A stretch of DNA of 6,591 nt from Calditrichia bacterium. GTDB taxonomy: Bacteria; Calditrichota; Calditrichia; JAJRVZ01. The notes under the pieces are model-generated. The model did not search any database. It saw only the letters and a list, made by a program, of their open reading frames with translations, and was not told the DNA's origin. This document shows, piece after piece, positions 4,570 through 6,591 of the stretch (positions within the stretch are counted from its first letter, which is position 1; each line of letters starts with the position of its first letter). Location of the stretch: contig DAOWAQ010000113.1 in assembly GCA_030634505.1 (NCBI GenBank), positions 1 to 6,591 of the forward strand, given 5' to 3'. Both the position numbers and the translations under genes were made by a program.

Positions 4570-6591
4570 TTATAATCCCATTAAATATGTAATTTTTAAA
4601 AGTATTGCCCTGTTTTTAGATATAAATTTGCCTTTTATGCGTTTTAGTTCTTCATTATAAACAAAATAAATATCGCTTCCTGGTTTGTGTATGAAGTTTA
4701 ATAAAAAATTAGTACTTATAATTTTTTCATCACTGTTCCATTGAATATAGGGTTTTATAAAAAACTTTGGTGTGAATGAATATATGATTCTTGTACTGAA
4801 AATCGAAGTTTTAAAATCACCTTGTTCTAAACTAACATTATTTTGATCAAAATTTAAATTTACTGAGAGATGTGAGCTAATTTTTAAATGAGTACCGAAT
4901 CCATAACCTAATATATTTCCATTAAAAAATTCACCGGCATTAAAACGTACAAGTCCTGCTATAGGCTTACTTTTATCAGTTTCATATTCTGCATAAAAAT
5001 TGGTAAATTGATAAATAGTATCAGGCAATACAATATTGTCATGAATTTCAAATTCTTCATCTAAATTTTCATAATTCTGGTTTAACATGGCAAATGCATA
5101 TGAACCATTATTGAATAAAGTAAATAAACCCAAAAAATTAATTTGTGTTTCTAAATTACCTTTTATATCTGTAATGTAATTATAATTATCAAATAAAGTC
5201 ATTTGTCTAATATTAAGAATATCAGGACGGGGAGAATATCCGGCATTTAAGGTCGTTTTTCTGATTCCGGTTCTGGGATAAAATCCCATTTCAGGATTAA
5301 AATCATCTTGAATACTGCTCTGCGAAGCATAAAAATTCCAGAGGTCATCATTATACAAAAAATCTGCAAAACCTGATAAATTTCTTCCATTATCACCAGG
5401 GCTGAAAGATTTTGCGACATACCCACCAATTTGTGTGTTGTTTGATAAAAAGAAATTAGCATCAATTCCAAAGTTTCGATTGTATTCTGAATTGTTTAGT
5501 GATTCTTTGCTTAATCCAATTATTCCAATATAAGATTGATCAAATAAATCATTCTGTAATCTTAAAACTGAATAGTTAGTGACAGGAATTGCAATATCTT
5601 CATCATCATCATTGATATAACTAATTTTGTCAGTAAAAATATTGATAAATCCCGTATTGATTTTACCAATTTTCCCTGTCATTTTTATTCCACCTAATAC
5701 TGGAACTAATTCATTGTCATCTGAGATACCTATTCGTCTGCTGAAAAACAATGAACTTGGTGTAAACAATGGAAATAGATGTCTTTCACCAAATCGAAAA
5801 ATACTTGCACCTTCTAAGAAAAAATCTCTTTTCTCTGGTAAAAATAATTCAAATCTGGATAAGTTTATTTGTTCCTGATCTGCTTCAACCTGAGCAAAAT
5901 CAGTATTAAAGGAAATATCCATATTTAAGTTTGGTGTGATATGATATTTTGCATCAAAACCAAGATTTTTTTCAAATGAATAAGAATTATCTTCTTCGAA
6001 ATCTCTTTTTGTCCCTGTAAGAATAAAAGGTTTAAATTCAAATTTTTCAGGATGTTGAATATTTTTCAAACCATGTAAAATACCAAAAGCAGATACTCGA
6101 TATTTTCCAGACCAACCATAATCTCTTAAAATAGGTGACCAGTAAGCTTCTTCCCGTTTTCTGGGAATATAACGCGAAAAATTTATTCCCCATGTTAATG
6201 AATCGCTATCGTCAAATCTCAATGTTTTAAATGGAATAGAAATTTCAGCACTCCAACCATTACTATCTATAGATGACGCATTATCCCAGACACCGTTCCA
6301 ATCCCAGTTTTGCTGTTCATCTGGTAGTTCCGCAGTAATGATTCCATCTCTTTGTGCACCTAGCGGATTTGTAGAGAAATAATACGCATTTCTATGATCG
6401 TGGTAAGTATCTAAAAATATTTCAATACAATCATTGTTTAATAGCCATTCATCCCTGCGCATTACATTTGCAATAATCTTGTCAGGTTCATTGTCCCAAC
6501 ATCGAAAACCTATATAAAGGTTGTCTGAATTATATAACAAATATACATCTGTATTTTCTGATGCTGGTTGATTTTCATTGGGTTCACGTTG
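4570..6591 (-). CDS. CBM9-like domain + DUF5916 outer-membrane beta-barrel protein, 5' end missing
   Basis: The frame is open to the window edge, so the 673 residues seen are the C-terminal part and the true start lies beyond 6591; a TTG at 6540 is not a credible start because the domain already runs before it. Residues 1 to about 155 are a family-9 carbohydrate-binding-like domain: LYIGFRCWDNEP (25-36), a conserved LDTYHDHRNAYYFSTNP (60-76), and a late SIPFKTLRF (118-126). The DUF5916 hallmark DFAQVEADQEQINLSRFELF (231-250), then PEKRDFFLEGA and SRRIG (284-288), leads into about 380 residues of alternating polar/hydrophobic beta strands that suit an outer-membrane barrel. The protein ends YLMGL. 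A signal peptide should lie upstream but cannot be seen. The family is widespread in Bacteroidota and relatives. Its function is not established; glycan binding or handling at the cell surface is only suggested by the N-terminal domain. Confidence 0.88.
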   Translation of the reverse strand, partial: QREPNENQPASENTDVYLLYNSDNLYIGFRCWDNEPDKIIANVMRRDEWLLNNDCIEIFLDTYHDHRNAYYFSTNPLGAQRDGIITAELPDEQQNWDWNGVWDNASSIDSNGWSAEISIPFKTLRFDDSDSLTWGINFSRYIPRKREEAYWSPILRDYGWSGKYRVSAFGILHGLKNIQHPEKFEFKPFILTGTKRDFEEDNSYSFEKNLGFDAKYHITPNLNMDISFNTDFAQVEADQEQINLSRFELFLPEKRDFFLEGASIFRFGERHLFPLFTPSSLFFSRRIGISDDNELVPVLGGIKMTGKIGKINTGFINIFTDKISYINDDDEDIAIPVTNYSVLRLQNDLFDQSYIGIIGLSKESLNNSEYNRNFGIDANFFLSNNTQIGGYVAKSFSPGDNGRNLSGFADFLYNDDLWNFYASQSSIQDDFNPEMGFYPRTGIRKTTLNAGYSPRPDILNIRQMTLFDNYNYITDIKGNLETQINFLGLFTLFNNGSYAFAMLNQNYENLDEEFEIHDNIVLPDTIYQFTNFYAEYETDKSKPIAGLVRFNAGEFFNGNILGYGFGTHLKISSHLSVNLNFDQNNVSLEQGDFKTSIFSTRIIYSFTPKFFIKPYIQWNSDEKIISTNFLLNFIHKPGSDIYFVYNEELKRIKGKFISKNRAILLKITYLMGL

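Noticed and set aside
6538..6540. TTG as the start codon of the DUF5916 protein
   Set aside because: The frame stays open to the window edge and the 17 preceding codons fit the CBM9-like domain, so the gene is simply cut by the window.

Overview
This is an AT-rich window (roughly one third G+C by eye) that looks like ordinary chromosome from a Gram-negative bacterium of the Bacteroidota / Ignavibacteriota (FCB) type. Three things point there: a large outer-membrane protein with a family-9 carbohydrate-binding domain joined to a DUF5916 beta-barrel, a typical gene of that group; a heptosyltransferase-type GT9 enzyme, which implies lipopolysaccharide or a related glycan; and a sequence before the aminopeptidase gene that fits the Bacteroidota sigma-factor consensus (TTTG, 20 bases, TAACTTTG). 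Two genes also carry clear Shine-Dalgarno sites, which are uncommon in core Bacteroidota and would suit a deeper branch of the group. I cannot place the organism more precisely.

Layout. Bases 1-3112 (+ strand) hold four tightly spaced genes (gaps of 25, 14 and 19 bases) that look like one operon: the 3' end of a GT9 glycosyltransferase, a two-domain protein joining a threonylcarbamoyl-AMP synthase (TsaC/YrdC/YwlC) to a low-molecular-weight protein-tyrosine phosphatase, a YafK-type L,D-transpeptidase-fold protein, and a secreted or membrane PAP2 phosphatase. Three of the four work on the cell envelope (glycan, peptidoglycan, lipid phosphate). The fusion protein adds a tRNA-modification enzyme and a phosphatase. 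A 101-base gap with a promoter candidate follows, then a short M29-family aminopeptidase (3214-4173, +).

The second half runs the other way. A small RRM RNA-binding protein (4501 to 4190, -) converges on the aminopeptidase gene, and an 8-bp perfect inverted repeat lies across their 3' ends. Upstream of it on the same strand is the DUF5916 outer-membrane protein (6591 to 4570, -), whose 5' end lies beyond the window.

I see no mobile element, CRISPR array, tRNA, rRNA or phage gene, and no clear new system. The most notable item is the intact TsaC-phosphatase fusion. It turns the neighbourhood known from Bacillus (ywlC near ywlE) into one polypeptide, but its phosphatase loop looks tyrosine-type rather than arginine-type.
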